From the NCBI GenBank assembly GCA_963789075.1, contig CAWBJQ010000014.1, forward strand, positions 620,001-684,000: a stretch of DNA of 64,000 nucleotides, in the 5' to 3' direction. The position numbers were made by a program, and so were the translations under genes. The DNA is from DATATJ01 sp963789075 (GTDB taxonomy: Bacteria > Acidobacteriota > Vicinamibacteria > Vicinamibacterales > CAVVIG01). Positions 41,415-51,551 of the stretch are shown piece after piece. Position 1 is the stretch's first letter. Each line of letters starts with the position of its first letter. The notes beneath the pieces were generated by a model, which was not told where the DNA came from, ran no database searches, and saw only the letters and a program-made list of their open reading frames with translations.

Positions 41415-43230
41415 CGCCGCGGCCGCCCCGATCGACGACCTTGCCGCCCGCGCTCTCGTCGATGTGGCGGCTCTGCAAGCTCGGCTACCGGCACGAGCCG
41501 CGGCTGATGCTCGCCGCGTTCGCGCTGTCGCAGCTCGCCGCGCTGCCCGATGCGCTGCTGGCGCTGTGGCTCATGCTGCTCGGCAACGGCGTGCTCGAGC
41601 ACCGTCCAGGGCTGGTGCGCGCTGCCGGCGATCGGGCTCGGCGTGTCCGCCACGGCGACCTGGTTCCTGCGCACGGTCAGCACCCGCGTGCAGCGCCGCT
41701 TCCGCGACAAGGTGACGATCGCGCTCGAGTCGCACGTCGCGCGGCTGCAGGCGTCGGTCGCGACGATCGCGCACCAGGAGCGGCCCGAGTATCTCGATCG
41801 CCTCGCGATGCTGCGCGACCAGGTGTTCGTGCTCGATCACATGTACATGTCGCTGTTCTCGACGTGCGGCTGGATCCTGCGCCTCGGCGTGACGATCGCG
41901 CTGCTGGTGTCGATCCACTCCGGCGCTCGCGCTGCTCGCCGTGTTCGCGCTGCCGACCGTGCTCACCTCGACGTGGCGGCCGGCCGTCGAGCGCGCGCGC
42001 GCAGGAGCGCGGCGCGCAGGCCAATCGCCTCGCCCGTCACCTCTTCACCATCGCGACGACCGCGCCGCCCGGCAAGGAGGTGCGCGTCACCGGCATCGGC
42101 GATCGCCTGGTCGGCCGAGCGCCGCGCGGCGTGGGAGCGCGGGTACGCGCCGATCGCCGCCGCGCGCTGGGGATCGGCGGCGTGGCACACGCTCGCCTGG
42201 GCGATCTTCGGCGCGCGCGTACGTCGGCGCGGTCGTCTTCGTCGCCTGCGGGCTTCGCGCGCCGGCCGGCGACGTGCTGCTGGTGCTCGCCGCCGGCTCG
42301 CGGCTGTCCGCCTACATCGGCGCCACGGTCGGCGAGATCGGATTTCTGCGCGGCTTCTGGATGGACGGCTCACGGCGTCTCGCCTGGCTCGAGGACTACG
42401 CGGCCTCGCTCGCGGCGATCCGCGGATCAGCCGGCGCCCACCAGGCTGCGCGACGGCATCCGATTCGAGCACGTGTCGTTTGCCTATCCCGGCACCGTCG
42501 CGTCTCGTGCTCGACGATGTGTCGTTGTCGCTGCCGGCGGGCGCGGTCGTCGCCATCGTCGGCGAGAACGGCGCCGGCAAGACGACGCTCGTCAAGCTGC
42601 TCGCCAAGATGTACGAGCCGACGTCCGGCGCGATTCTCGTCGACGACGCGCCGCTCGCGCGCATCGCCGCCGACGCGTGGCGCGTCGCGGCTGGCCGGCG
42701 CGTTCCAGGATTTCTTCCGGTTCGAGTTCCTCGCGCGCCACACCGTCGGTCTCGGCGATGTGCCGCGGCTCGACGACGAGCCGGCCGTGGCAACGGCAGT
42801 CGAGCGCGCCGGGGCGGAGGACGTCGTCGTCCGCGCTGCGGTCCGGGCTCGAGACGCAGCTCGGCCCGACCTGGCCCGGCGGCGTCGACGTGTCGTTCGG
42901 CCAGTGGCAGAAGCTCGCGCTCGCGCGCGGCTTCATGCGCGACGATCCGCTGCTGCTCGTGCTCGACGAGCCGACCGCCGCGCTCGACGCCGAAACCGAG
43001 CACGCGCTGTTCGAGCGGTACGCGGCCGCCGCGCACGACGACCGCGCGCGACGCCTCCGGCCGCATCACGATCCTCGTGTCGCACCGCTTCTCGACGGTG
43101 CGCATGGCCGATCTGATCGTCGTGCTCGACGGCGCGCGGCTCGTCGAGGTCGGCACGCCACGAGGAGCTGATGGCGAAAGGCGGCCAGTACGCGGAGCTC
43201 TACGGCATTCAGGCGGCGGCGTATCGGTAA
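41398..43230 (+). CDS. ABC exporter, fused membrane and ATPase domains (B), many frameshifts
   Basis: This second half-transporter, about 600 aa, is encoded with a 17-bp overlap to the first. The membrane domain includes AAFALSQLAALPDALLALWLMLLG and VTIALLVSIH; the nucleotide-binding domain has Walker A GENGAGKTT, Q-loop AFQDF, a modified signature VSFGQWQKLALARGF (FGQ instead of GGQ), Walker B LLLVLDEPTAALD and VSHRFST. About a dozen extra bases occur, nearly all after codons. A degenerate signature in one half is common in heterodimeric exporters with one active ATP site, though the substitution here is mild. Confidence 0.8.
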
Positions 43231-43254
43231 TCTCGTCCCAGGCTTTCCTGCCCC

Positions 43255-45432
43255 TTACTGCGTCGTGTACGCCGCGTTCTTCTTCCCTTGCAGCCACTGA
43301 TCCATCCAACCGACGATGTGCTGGAGGCGTTCGACGCGGTGCCAGGGTTCGCCTGACCGGGACAACTCGTGCGTCTCTCGCGGAAAGCGCACCATCACCG
43401 TCGGAATCTTCCGATACTTCAGCGCCCGGAACATCTGCTCGCCGCCGTCGGCGGGCGGTGTGCGATAGTCGGCGTCGCCGAGCACGAGCATCAGCGGCGT
43501 CGTGACGTTGGCGACGTACGTGATGGGCGAGCGCGCCGCATAGTCGCGCGGATCCTCCCACGGCGCTTTGTGGAACCACGACGGCGTGAACTGCGAGAAG
43601 TCGGCGGTGTACCAGAAGCCGGCCCAGTCGGCGATGTCGCGCTGCGCGACCGCGGCCTTGAAGCGCTGCGTCTGCGTGATCGTCCAGTCGGTGAGGAGTC
43701 CGCCGCCGCTGCCGCCGGTGACGCCGAGGCGGTTCGCATCGACGTAGCCCTTCTTCACCAGTTCGTCGACGCCGGCCATCAGATCCTTGTAATCGTCGCC
43801 AGGATAGTGGAACTGAATGATGTTGCCGAAGTCCTGCCCGTACGACGTGCTGCCGCGCGGGTTGACGAACAGCACGACGTAGCCCTTCGCCGCCATCCAC
43901 TGGAACTCGTGGGTGTAGGTGTTGCCGTACGCCGAGTGCGGACCGCCGTGTATCTCGAGAATCAGCGGATATTTCTTCGACGCGTCGAAGTCCGGCGGCT
44001 TCAGAATCCACCCCTGAATATTTTTGCCGTCGAAGCTCTTGTACCAGATCTCTTCGGGCTCGCTCTGCTTGATGTCCTTGAACAGATCCTCGTTCACTTT
44101 CGTGATCAGCCTGGGCACGGCGGTGGCGCTCGGCTGACGCGCGACGTCGATCATGGCGATATCGCCGATGTTGGTCTGCGTGGACAGCGTGGCCGCCACC
44201 TTCGTCGCATCCGGTGTCGCGCTGAAGGCGACGACATCCTGCAGCCCGTCGGTGACCGGTTCGACCTTGCCGCTTGCGATCGCCACGCGCTTCAGGTTCG
44301 CGCTGCCTTTTTCCGCGGAGACGACGAGCAGCGAGAGCCCATCCTTGGACCAGACGACCGGCTTGCGGTTCTGTCCGCGCGGCGCCGACTGATCGCCGCC
44401 GATGCCGCCGTTGATGTCGTAGTCGTACGCGGTGGTCAGGTTCTTCGGCGTGCTGCCCGGCGCAGCGTCCATGACGAAGAGATCGGACTGGCTGAAGGAG
44501 CGCTCCGGGTTGCCGTGAAGCGTGCCGACGAACGCGATCCGCCGGCCGTCAGGCGAGGGCGAGACATCGCCGATCGTCCCCTCGATGCTCGCGACCTTGA
44601 CGATGGAGCCGCCGCCGGCCGGCACGCTGAACAGGTCCGAGTCGTTCGGCTCGAAGTACGCCTCAGGCACGCGCGTCGAGGTGAAATAGATCTTCGAGCC
44701 GTCGGGCGCCCACTCGACACCCCGCTCGTCGTATTCGCCCTCGGTGAGCTGCTTCGGCTCCGGTTTGTCGGCGGCGTTGTCGGACACTGCTATCGCGAAG
44801 ATGTGCGCGTGATGGTCGGTATCGACGTAGCCGGGATTGCCGTTGGCGCGATACACGGCGCGCGTGATCACTTTCACATCGCTCTTGTGCGCCGGCGCCT
44901 TGTCTGTGTTTTTACTTTCTTGCCCGTCCCGGCCTTCCTGCCCGTCCCGCGCCTCCCGCCCATTAACCGAGCTGTTGAACGCGATCGTCTTGCCGTCAGG
45001 TGACCACGCGGGTGCGCTGGCGCCGGTTGAGAGGTCAGTGATCGGGTGCGCCTCACCGCCGTCCATCGCGAGCAGATAGATCTGCCCTGGCTGCGGCTTG
45101 CCGTCTTTCTCGACCGACCGCACGAACACCAGCCGCTTGCCGTCAGGCGCCCAGCGGGGCGACGTGTCGCGGATGCCCGACGTCAGCCGGCGCGGCGCAT
45201 CGGCGCCGTCGGCGGGCACGGTGTATATGGAGGTCTCATAGCGATTTTCTTTTTCGTTCACCGACACCTGCACGAACGCGACTGTCGTCCCGTCCGGGGA
45301 GATCTGCGGATCGGCGATCCAGGTGAACTTGAAGAGATCGGTTTCGGTGATGCCGCGCCGGTCGGCCGCGCGCGGCGCTGCCAGGGTGAACATGACGAGA
45401 GCGACGATCGCGAGCGAGGCGCGGCGCTTCAT
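43255..45432 (-). CDS. Secreted S9-family peptidase (acylaminoacyl/dipeptidyl peptidase-like)
   Basis: The intact 725-aa exported serine peptidase has a signal peptide (MKRRASLAIVALVMFTLAAPRAA), a TolB-like beta-propeller (ADPQISPDGTTVAFVQ, SPRWAPDGKRLVFVRS, APAWSPDGKTIAFNSS, GVEWAPDGSKIYFTS) and a C-terminal alpha/beta hydrolase with nucleophile Ser in GGSGGGLLTDW, Asp in GDADYRTPP and His in PRETHELSRSG. GGIGGDQSAPRG and GHGG-like loops fit the S9C group. AAGGAG lies just before the start. It is a second peptidase besides that at 25260, in keeping with a proteolytic lifestyle. The frame is clean. Confidence 0.92.
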   Translation of the reverse strand: MKRRASLAIVALVMFTLAAPRAADRRGITETDLFKFTWIADPQISPDGTTVAFVQVSVNEKENRYETSIYTVPADGADAPRRLTSGIRDTSPRWAPDGKRLVFVRSVEKDGKPQPGQIYLLAMDGGEAHPITDLSTGASAPAWSPDGKTIAFNSSVNGREARDGQEGRDGQESKNTDKAPAHKSDVKVITRAVYRANGNPGYVDTDHHAHIFAIAVSDNAADKPEPKQLTEGEYDERGVEWAPDGSKIYFTSTRVPEAYFEPNDSDLFSVPAGGGSIVKVASIEGTIGDVSPSPDGRRIAFVGTLHGNPERSFSQSDLFVMDAAPGSTPKNLTTAYDYDINGGIGGDQSAPRGQNRKPVVWSKDGLSLLVVSAEKGSANLKRVAIASGKVEPVTDGLQDVVAFSATPDATKVAATLSTQTNIGDIAMIDVARQPSATAVPRLITKVNEDLFKDIKQSEPEEIWYKSFDGKNIQGWILKPPDFDASKKYPLILEIHGGPHSAYGNTYTHEFQWMAAKGYVVLFVNPRGSTSYGQDFGNIIQFHYPGDDYKDLMAGVDELVKKGYVDANRLGVTGGSGGGLLTDWTITQTQRFKAAVAQRDIADWAGFWYTADFSQFTPSWFHKAPWEDPRDYAARSPITYVANVTTPLMLVLGDADYRTPPADGGEQMFRALKYRKIPTVMVRFPRETHELSRSGEPWHRVERLQHIVGWMDQWLQGKKNAAYTTQ

Positions 45433-45555
45433 GAGTGGACTCCTTGGACACGCTTATTATCAATCATCGGCCAGGCGTACCTCGTCGCCCTCTTCGCGCG
45501 GCCGGCGCGTGCGCCGTTGTGAGCGTAGTCGAAGTTCGCGACATAATCAGACATT

Positions 45556-46617
45556 ATGTCTGTTCGCGACGTCATCATCGTAGGCGCAGGGCCCTCCGGT
45601 CTTTCAGCGGCGATTGCCGCCAAACAGCGCGGACTCGAGTATCAGGTCCTCGAGCAGGGCGTGCTGGTCAACTCGATCTACGACTTTCCGCCGCAGATGG
45701 TCTTCTTCACGACGGCGGAGCTGCTCGAAATCGGCGGCTTGCCGTTCGTGTCGCCGTTCGACAAGCCGACGCGCCACGAAGCGCTCAAGTACTACCGCAA
45801 GGTCGTCGATGCGTTCGATCTGCAGATCGCGTACGAAGAAACGGTCCTGTCGGTCATGGCTGAGGATCTCGGGGCAGGTGGGGCAGGTGGGGACGAAGAT
45901 CGCGTGTTCGCCGTCGAGACGCGGTCGGCTCGCGGCGTCACGCGCGTGCGTCATGCGCGCAATGTCGTGTTTGCGATTGGGTACTACGATCACCCGGTGC
46001 TCCTCGGGGTCCCGGGCGAGGATCTGCCGCACGTGCACCACTACTACGGCGAGCCCCATCCGTACTATCGCAAGCGGGTGGTCATCGTCGGCGGCGGCAA
46101 CTCGGCGGCGGAGTCGGCGCTGGAGATGCATCGTGCAGGTGCGCACGTCACGATGGTCCACCGGCACGCCGAGCTCAAGTCGACCATCAAGTACTGGGTG
46201 CGGCCGGATATCGAGAACCGGATCAAGGAAGGTTCGATCGCCGCGCGCTTCAATACGTGCCTCAGTGAAATTCGGCCGGCGTCGGTCGTAGTCACGGCGC
46301 TCGCGGCGGGCCGGGTCCATGGGTCGGGTAGGGCAGGTGAGGTGGATTTTCCCGGTCGAGGCGAGGAGATTCCCGCCGACGCGGTGTTTCTGCTGACCGG
46401 GTACCGCGCCGACACGGCGCTGATGACGCGCGCGGGTATCGCGCTCACCGATCGAGAGGCGCCGGCGATCGATCCCACGACCTTCGAGACGAACGTGCCC
46501 GGCCTCTTCGTCGCCGGCGGCGCGATCGCGGGTCAGGACACCGGGACGATCTTCATCGAGAACGGCCGCTTCCACGGCGAGAAGATCATCCAAGTGATCG
46601 CCGACCGTCAACGCTGA
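45556..46617 (+). CDS. ypdA: YpdA-type FAD/NADPH bacillithiol-disulfide reductase
   Basis: The product (353 aa) is a flavin oxidoreductase of the thioredoxin-reductase-like fold without a CxxC active site. The FAD-binding IIVGAGPSGLSAAI is at the N-terminus and the NADPH-binding VVIVGGGNSAAESALEM in the middle; SIYDFPPQMVFFTTAELLEIGG is the YpdA-specific segment. YpdA (Bdr) reduces oxidised bacillithiol in Firmicutes, and homologues occur where that thiol is made. No bacillithiol synthesis gene is in the window. Gene start at 45556 with a CATAAT box 8 nt upstream. An alternative is a general thiol-disulfide reductase. Confidence 0.87.
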   Translation: MSVRDVIIVGAGPSGLSAAIAAKQRGLEYQVLEQGVLVNSIYDFPPQMVFFTTAELLEIGGLPFVSPFDKPTRHEALKYYRKVVDAFDLQIAYEETVLSVMAEDLGAGGAGGDEDRVFAVETRSARGVTRVRHARNVVFAIGYYDHPVLLGVPGEDLPHVHHYYGEPHPYYRKRVVIVGGGNSAAESALEMHRAGAHVTMVHRHAELKSTIKYWVRPDIENRIKEGSIAARFNTCLSEIRPASVVVTALAAGRVHGSGRAGEVDFPGRGEEIPADAVFLLTGYRADTALMTRAGIALTDREAPAIDPTTFETNVPGLFVAGGAIAGQDTGTIFIENGRFHGEKIIQVIADRQR

Positions 46618-46768
46618 CGCCGCGGAGGTGCGGCGGCGTCAGCGCCGCGCTCGCTCGAGTGTCGTCGCGTCGAACGTGGTCCTGCCGAGCCTGCGGCCAT
46701 TGCACGGAATCGACGCACGCGATCGGCGCGCCCCGCGTCGACGATGCTAGACTCTCTGCGAGATCGCG

Positions 46769-47260
46769 ATGGACGCCGACACTGCGGAAGCCGTCGACAC
46801 GCTTCGAGCCGATATTTATCGCGTTGACACGTCGGTCAGCCGCGTCGAGACATCGTTGACCTCGAAAATTGAGCGCGTCGAGACATCGTTGACCTCGAAA
46901 ATTGAGCGCGTCGAGACGTCGTTGACCTCGGAAATTGAGCGCGTCGAGACGTCGTTGACTTCGAAAATTGAGCGCGTCGAGACATCGTTGACCGCGAAAA
47001 TTGAGCACGTCGAGACGTCGTTGACCGCGAAAATTGAGCGCGTCGAGACGTCGTTGACTTCGGAAATTGAGCGCGTCGAGACATCGTTGATTGCGCAAAT
47101 TGAGCGCGCCGAGACTTCGCTTCGGGGCGAAATGCACGAGCTGAACGACGGCACGAAGCGGCACATGAACGTCATCACGGAGAGTCTGCGCGACGACATC
47201 CGACTGGTGGCCGAAGGCGTCGCAGCGCTCGCCGTGAAAGTCGACGCTCTCACCCGGTAG
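46769..47260 (+). CDS. Coiled-coil protein made of 11-residue repeats
   Basis: The product (163 aa) consists of a short acidic N-terminus, about eight tandem copies of an 11-residue unit (consensus IERVETSLTSK) and a C-terminal amphipathic helix (VITESLRDDIRLVAEGVAALAVKVDAL). Hendecads place hydrophobic residues at a 3/4/4 spacing, giving a nearly straight or right-handed coiled coil. The units are almost identical in DNA, which favours copy-number change. No signal peptide or enzyme motif. The reverse strand is also open through the repeat, but the forward frame has sensible start and C-terminal helix. Confidence 0.75.
   Translation: MDADTAEAVDTLRADIYRVDTSVSRVETSLTSKIERVETSLTSKIERVETSLTSEIERVETSLTSKIERVETSLTAKIEHVETSLTAKIERVETSLTSEIERVETSLIAQIERAETSLRGEMHELNDGTKRHMNVITESLRDDIRLVAEGVAALAVKVDALTR
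46841..47110 (+). repeat. 33-bp coding tandem repeat (about 8 copies)
   Basis: Near-identical units of 33 bp, each containing GCGTCGAGACATCGTTGAC and AAAATTGAG, run head to tail. Differences between units are mostly single synonymous or Ser/Ala, Lys/Glu changes. The unit length of 11 codons preserves the frame when copies are gained or lost. Confidence 0.9.
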
Positions 47261-47284
47261 CGGACCTCGGTGGTCGGCAGACCC

Positions 47285-47917
47285 TCAGTGCGCCACGTGC
47301 GACAGGCCGGGCGTGCGCGCCATCAGCATCTTCATCTCGAGCAGCTCCACCAGCGCTTCGGCGCGCGTCCGGAGACACTGGCGCTCGAGCAGCGCCTGTT
47401 TTTCGAGCGGTTCGAGGTCCAGGTATTGCGCCAGGGCGTTCACCAGATCTTCATCGGCCATCGCCGACGGCATCTTCATATCCGCCGCGCCCTTCTCCAT
47501 GGTCGGCGCCAGCAGCGTTTCCAGCTTCGAGCGGTGACGCCGAATCGCTTCGCGATCGACCGCGGTCAGGTCGCTGTCGCGCAGCGGATCGACGATGGCC
47601 ACGCGATAGCTGCGATCGTGCTGCTCGGCCGCGATCCGAAAGCGCTCGATGCCGCGCAGCACGATATTGTAGCGGCCGTCCGCCAGCCGCTCGACGTGCG
47701 TGATCACGCCGCTGCAGCCGATCGGGTAAACCGGCGGCCGTCCGTCGTAGTCCCGCTCCCACCCCGGGCGCAGCAGCGCCATGCCGATCATCCGATCGCT
47801 CGCCACGGCATCCGCCACCAGCTCGCGGTACCGCGGCTCGAAAATATGCAGCGGCAGAAATACGTTCGGGAACAGTACGACGTTCGGCAGTGGAAACAGC
47901 GGCAAGAGCTCGGACAT
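47285..47917 (-). CDS. LON substrate-binding domain protein
   Basis: The product (210 aa) is a stand-alone N-terminal domain of Lon (LAN/PUA-like). LPLFPLPNVVLFPNVFLPLHIFEPRYRELV is the classic opening, followed by GCSGVITHVERLADGRYNIVLRGIERFRI. The C-terminal helical part contains LAQYLDLEPLEKQALLE. There is no ATPase or protease domain. It is the last gene of a minus-strand trio with a VWA protein and an AAA+ ATPase, separated from the VWA gene by only 2 bp, so a shared role in protein remodelling is likely by position. Confidence 0.9.
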   Translation of the reverse strand: MSELLPLFPLPNVVLFPNVFLPLHIFEPRYRELVADAVASDRMIGMALLRPGWERDYDGRPPVYPIGCSGVITHVERLADGRYNIVLRGIERFRIAAEQHDRSYRVAIVDPLRDSDLTAVDREAIRRHRSKLETLLAPTMEKGAADMKMPSAMADEDLVNALAQYLDLEPLEKQALLERQCLRTRAEALVELLEMKMLMARTPGLSHVAH

Positions 47918-47919
47918 GG

Positions 47920-49242
<1,323 letters not shown>

Positions 49243-49269
49243 AAATTCACCAATTCACCAACGTACCAA

Positions 49270-50757
49270 TTAGTTGTAATACTTTTTCTTCCCCGCGGGA
49301 ATGCGGATCTCCTCGTCGAGCGTCGGCTCTTCGCGCCGGGCCGGGCGGCGCGCCGTCTCGGCGGCCGCGTAGCCGCGTTCCTCGCTGCGGCTGATCTTCT
49401 TCTGGGCGTACAGCCCCTCCAGCACGAAATCGATCGCCGCGGCGACCGTCGGTCCGGCGGCGCCCGGCGCGGCGCCCGCCTTTTCCGCCAGCTCACGCAG
49501 CCCCTGCACGGCGTGCGTCTGCGCGATCACCTCGTCTGCCGACGTCGAATCGGCGAGCGGCAGCGACCCGCCAAGGTCGAACCACTCGACGACCGCCTTG
49601 GTGTCGACGCCATCGAAGAGGCCGGTGAACACGGACCCGACCGCGGATCGGATGAGGTCGCGCGCCACTTGCTCGGCGCCGCGCAATTCGCCTTCGTACT
49701 CGAGCTCGAATTTGCCCGTGATCGACGGCAGCGCCGCGTACACGTCGGTGACCCTCGGCACGACGAGGGTTTCGCCGTTGGCCAGCGCACGCCGCTCCGC
49801 GTTGGACACGACGAGCTCGAGCGTCGTAATCGGCAGCCGCTGGCTCACGCCGGATCGCTTGTCGATCTTGCGATCCGCCCGTGCCTGAAACGCCACCTCT
49901 TCGACGACTTCGCGCACGTAGCCGGGCACGGCGATTTTCAGCCCGCCGGCGCGCTCGGTCCACGCTTCTTGCTGCGTGATGGCCAGCGCGTGCATGCGGG
50001 TCGTCGGGTAGTGGGTCCGAATCTCCGAGCCGATGCGATCCTTGAGGGGCGTGATGATCTTGCCGCGCGCCGTGTAGTCTTCCGGATTCGCCGTGAAGAC
50101 CAGCATCACGTCCAGCTTCAGCCGGATCGGATAGCCCTTAATCTGCACGTCGCCTTCTTGCAGAATATTGAAGAGGCCGACCTGAATCTTGCCGGCGAGG
50201 TCGGGCAGCTCATTGACGGCGAAGACGCCGCGGTTGGCGCGCGGCAGCAGGCCGTAGTGCATGGTCAGCTCGTCGGAGAGGTTCAAGCCGGCCTCTGCCG
50301 CTTTGATCGGATCGATGTCGCCCACCATGTCGGCGATCGTGACGTCCGGCGTGGCGAGCTTTTCGACGAATCGCGCGTCGCGCGGGAGCCACGCGATCGG
50401 CAGCGCGTCGCCTTCTCTCGCGACGCGCGCCCGGCACGCCGCGCACAACGGCGCCAGCGGGTCGTCGTGAATCTCGCAGCCCGGCACCACGGGGATCCGA
50501 TCGTCGAGCAGATCGATTAGGCCGCGCAGGATGCGGCTCTTCGCTTGTCCGCGCAGGCCGAGCAGGATGAAATTGTGACGCGACAACACCGCGTTGACGA
50601 GTTGCGGAATGACCGTCTCGTCGTATCCGATGATGCCGGGGAAGAGCGCGTCGCCCGCCTGGAGCTTCCGCACGAGGTTGTCGCGGATTTCCTGCTTCAC
50701 GGGTCGCGAGCGATAACCGGACGCCCGGAGCTCGCCAAGAGTCTGAATGGCCGCCAT
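49270..50757 (-). CDS. AAA+ ATPase of the MoxR/magnesium-chelatase I type
   Basis: The product (495 aa) is a AAA+ protein. The Walker A loop is GLRGQAKS (67-74; the usual GxxGxGKS is altered to GQAKS), Walker B is FAVNELPDL (179-187), followed by sensor-1 VFTANPEDY and an arginine-rich sensor segment. A possible zinc knuckle (C94, H97, C105, C108) is inserted after the Walker A helix. It is not a chlorophyll enzyme by context; with the VWA gene next to it, it fits the MoxR-VWA chaperone pairs that mature other complexes. A TAGAAT box lies 6 nt before the ATG. Confidence 0.9.
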   Translation of the reverse strand: MAAIQTLGELRASGYRSRPVKQEIRDNLVRKLQAGDALFPGIIGYDETVIPQLVNAVLSRHNFILLGLRGQAKSRILRGLIDLLDDRIPVVPGCEIHDDPLAPLCAACRARVAREGDALPIAWLPRDARFVEKLATPDVTIADMVGDIDPIKAAEAGLNLSDELTMHYGLLPRANRGVFAVNELPDLAGKIQVGLFNILQEGDVQIKGYPIRLKLDVMLVFTANPEDYTARGKIITPLKDRIGSEIRTHYPTTRMHALAITQQEAWTERAGGLKIAVPGYVREVVEEVAFQARADRKIDKRSGVSQRLPITTLELVVSNAERRALANGETLVVPRVTDVYAALPSITGKFELEYEGELRGAEQVARDLIRSAVGSVFTGLFDGVDTKAVVEWFDLGGSLPLADSTSADEVIAQTHAVQGLRELAEKAGAAPGAAGPTVAAAIDFVLEGLYAQKKISRSEERGYAAAETARRPARREEPTLDEEIRIPAGKKKYYN

Positions 50758-50763
50758 GTATCG

Positions 50764-50769
50764 ATTCTA
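50764..50769 (-). promoter_or_regulatory. -10 box (TAGAAT) of the AAA+/VWA/LON operon
   Basis: On the minus strand TAGAAT is followed by CGATAC and the ATG at 50757, a 6-nt gap; no Shine-Dalgarno. Probable leaderless promoter for the three-gene operon. Confidence 0.6.
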
Positions 50770-50819
50770 TCCGAACTGGTGTGGCGTGCTGACGCTAGTA
50801 CACTCGCTCGTCCTGAACC

Positions 50820-51551
50820 GTGCGGCATCCTTTCTTTGCTTCGTCCCGCCCGCTCGTCTTCGCGCATCGCGGCGGCAGCGCGCTCGCGCCGGAGAACACC
50901 GTCGCGGCGTTCGACCGCGGTCTGGCGCTGGGCGCTGATGGTCTCGAGCTCGACGTGCATCTGTCGCTCGACGGCGAGGTCGTCGTTCACCACGACGCGA
51001 CGCTGGACCGCACGACCGTCCTCCGCGGACCGATCGCGGCGCAACGCGCAGCCGAGCTCGCGCGCGCCGGAGTGCCGACGCTGGCTGGCGTGCTTGCCCG
51101 GTATCCGGCTGCGCCGATCATCGTGGAGATGAAGGTGAACACGCGCGCGTTCGCTGAGGCGGTGATCGCCGTCGTGCGCGCCGCCGGCGCCGTACCGCGC
51201 GTCTGCCTCGGGTCGTTCGGTCTGCGCGTGTTGCGCGCGGCGAGACAGATTGAGCCGGCCATCGCCACCAGCGCCGCGCGCGAGGAAGTGCGGTGGGCGC
51301 TGTACCGCTCGTGGTGCCGCTGGCCGGCGTCGCGCGTGGCGTATGCGGGCTACCAGGTTCCGGAGTGGGCCGGGCGGACACGGGTGGTCTCGCGCCGGTT
51401 CGTGACGGACGCACATCGCGCCGGGCTCGGCGTGCAGGTGTGGACCGTGGACACTGAGGACGCTGCGCGTCGACTGCTCGGATGGGGCGTCGACGCGCTG
51501 ATCACCGACCGTCCGGATATCATCGTACCCGTATGCCAATCCCTTCGCTGA
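50820..51551 (+). CDS. Glycerophosphodiester phosphodiesterase
   Basis: The product (243 aa) is a TIM-barrel GDPD enzyme that hydrolyses glycerophosphodiesters to glycerol-3-phosphate and an alcohol. The first motif FAHRGGSALAPENTVAAF, the metal ligands in GADGLELDVHLSLDGEVVVHHDATLDRTT and a distal IVEMK are all visible, and the ending VWTVDTEDAARRLLGWGVDALITDRPD is typical. The GTG at 50820 is the best start (a TACACT box lies about 20 nt upstream). No signal peptide, so a cytoplasmic form. Its 3' end overlaps the next gene by 19 bp. Confidence 0.93.
   Translation: MRHPFFASSRPLVFAHRGGSALAPENTVAAFDRGLALGADGLELDVHLSLDGEVVVHHDATLDRTTVLRGPIAAQRAAELARAGVPTLAGVLARYPAAPIIVEMKVNTRAFAEAVIAVVRAAGAVPRVCLGSFGLRVLRAARQIEPAIATSAAREEVRWALYRSWCRWPASRVAYAGYQVPEWAGRTRVVSRRFVTDAHRAGLGVQVWTVDTEDAARRLLGWGVDALITDRPDIIVPVCQSLR

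Noticed and set aside
43369..45003. 544-residue plus-strand open frame opposite the second S9 peptidase
   Set aside because: The peptidase reading has catalytic motifs, a signal peptide and a ribosome-binding site; this one has none.
46841..47110. CRISPR array
   Set aside because: The 33-bp units are contiguous with no unique spacers, and there are no cas genes.
46586..47164. Minus-strand frame through the 33-bp repeats (DALNFRSQR units)
   Set aside because: An open antisense frame is expected from the repeat; the plus frame has a proper start, heptad-like hydrophobic spacing and a unique C-terminal helix.
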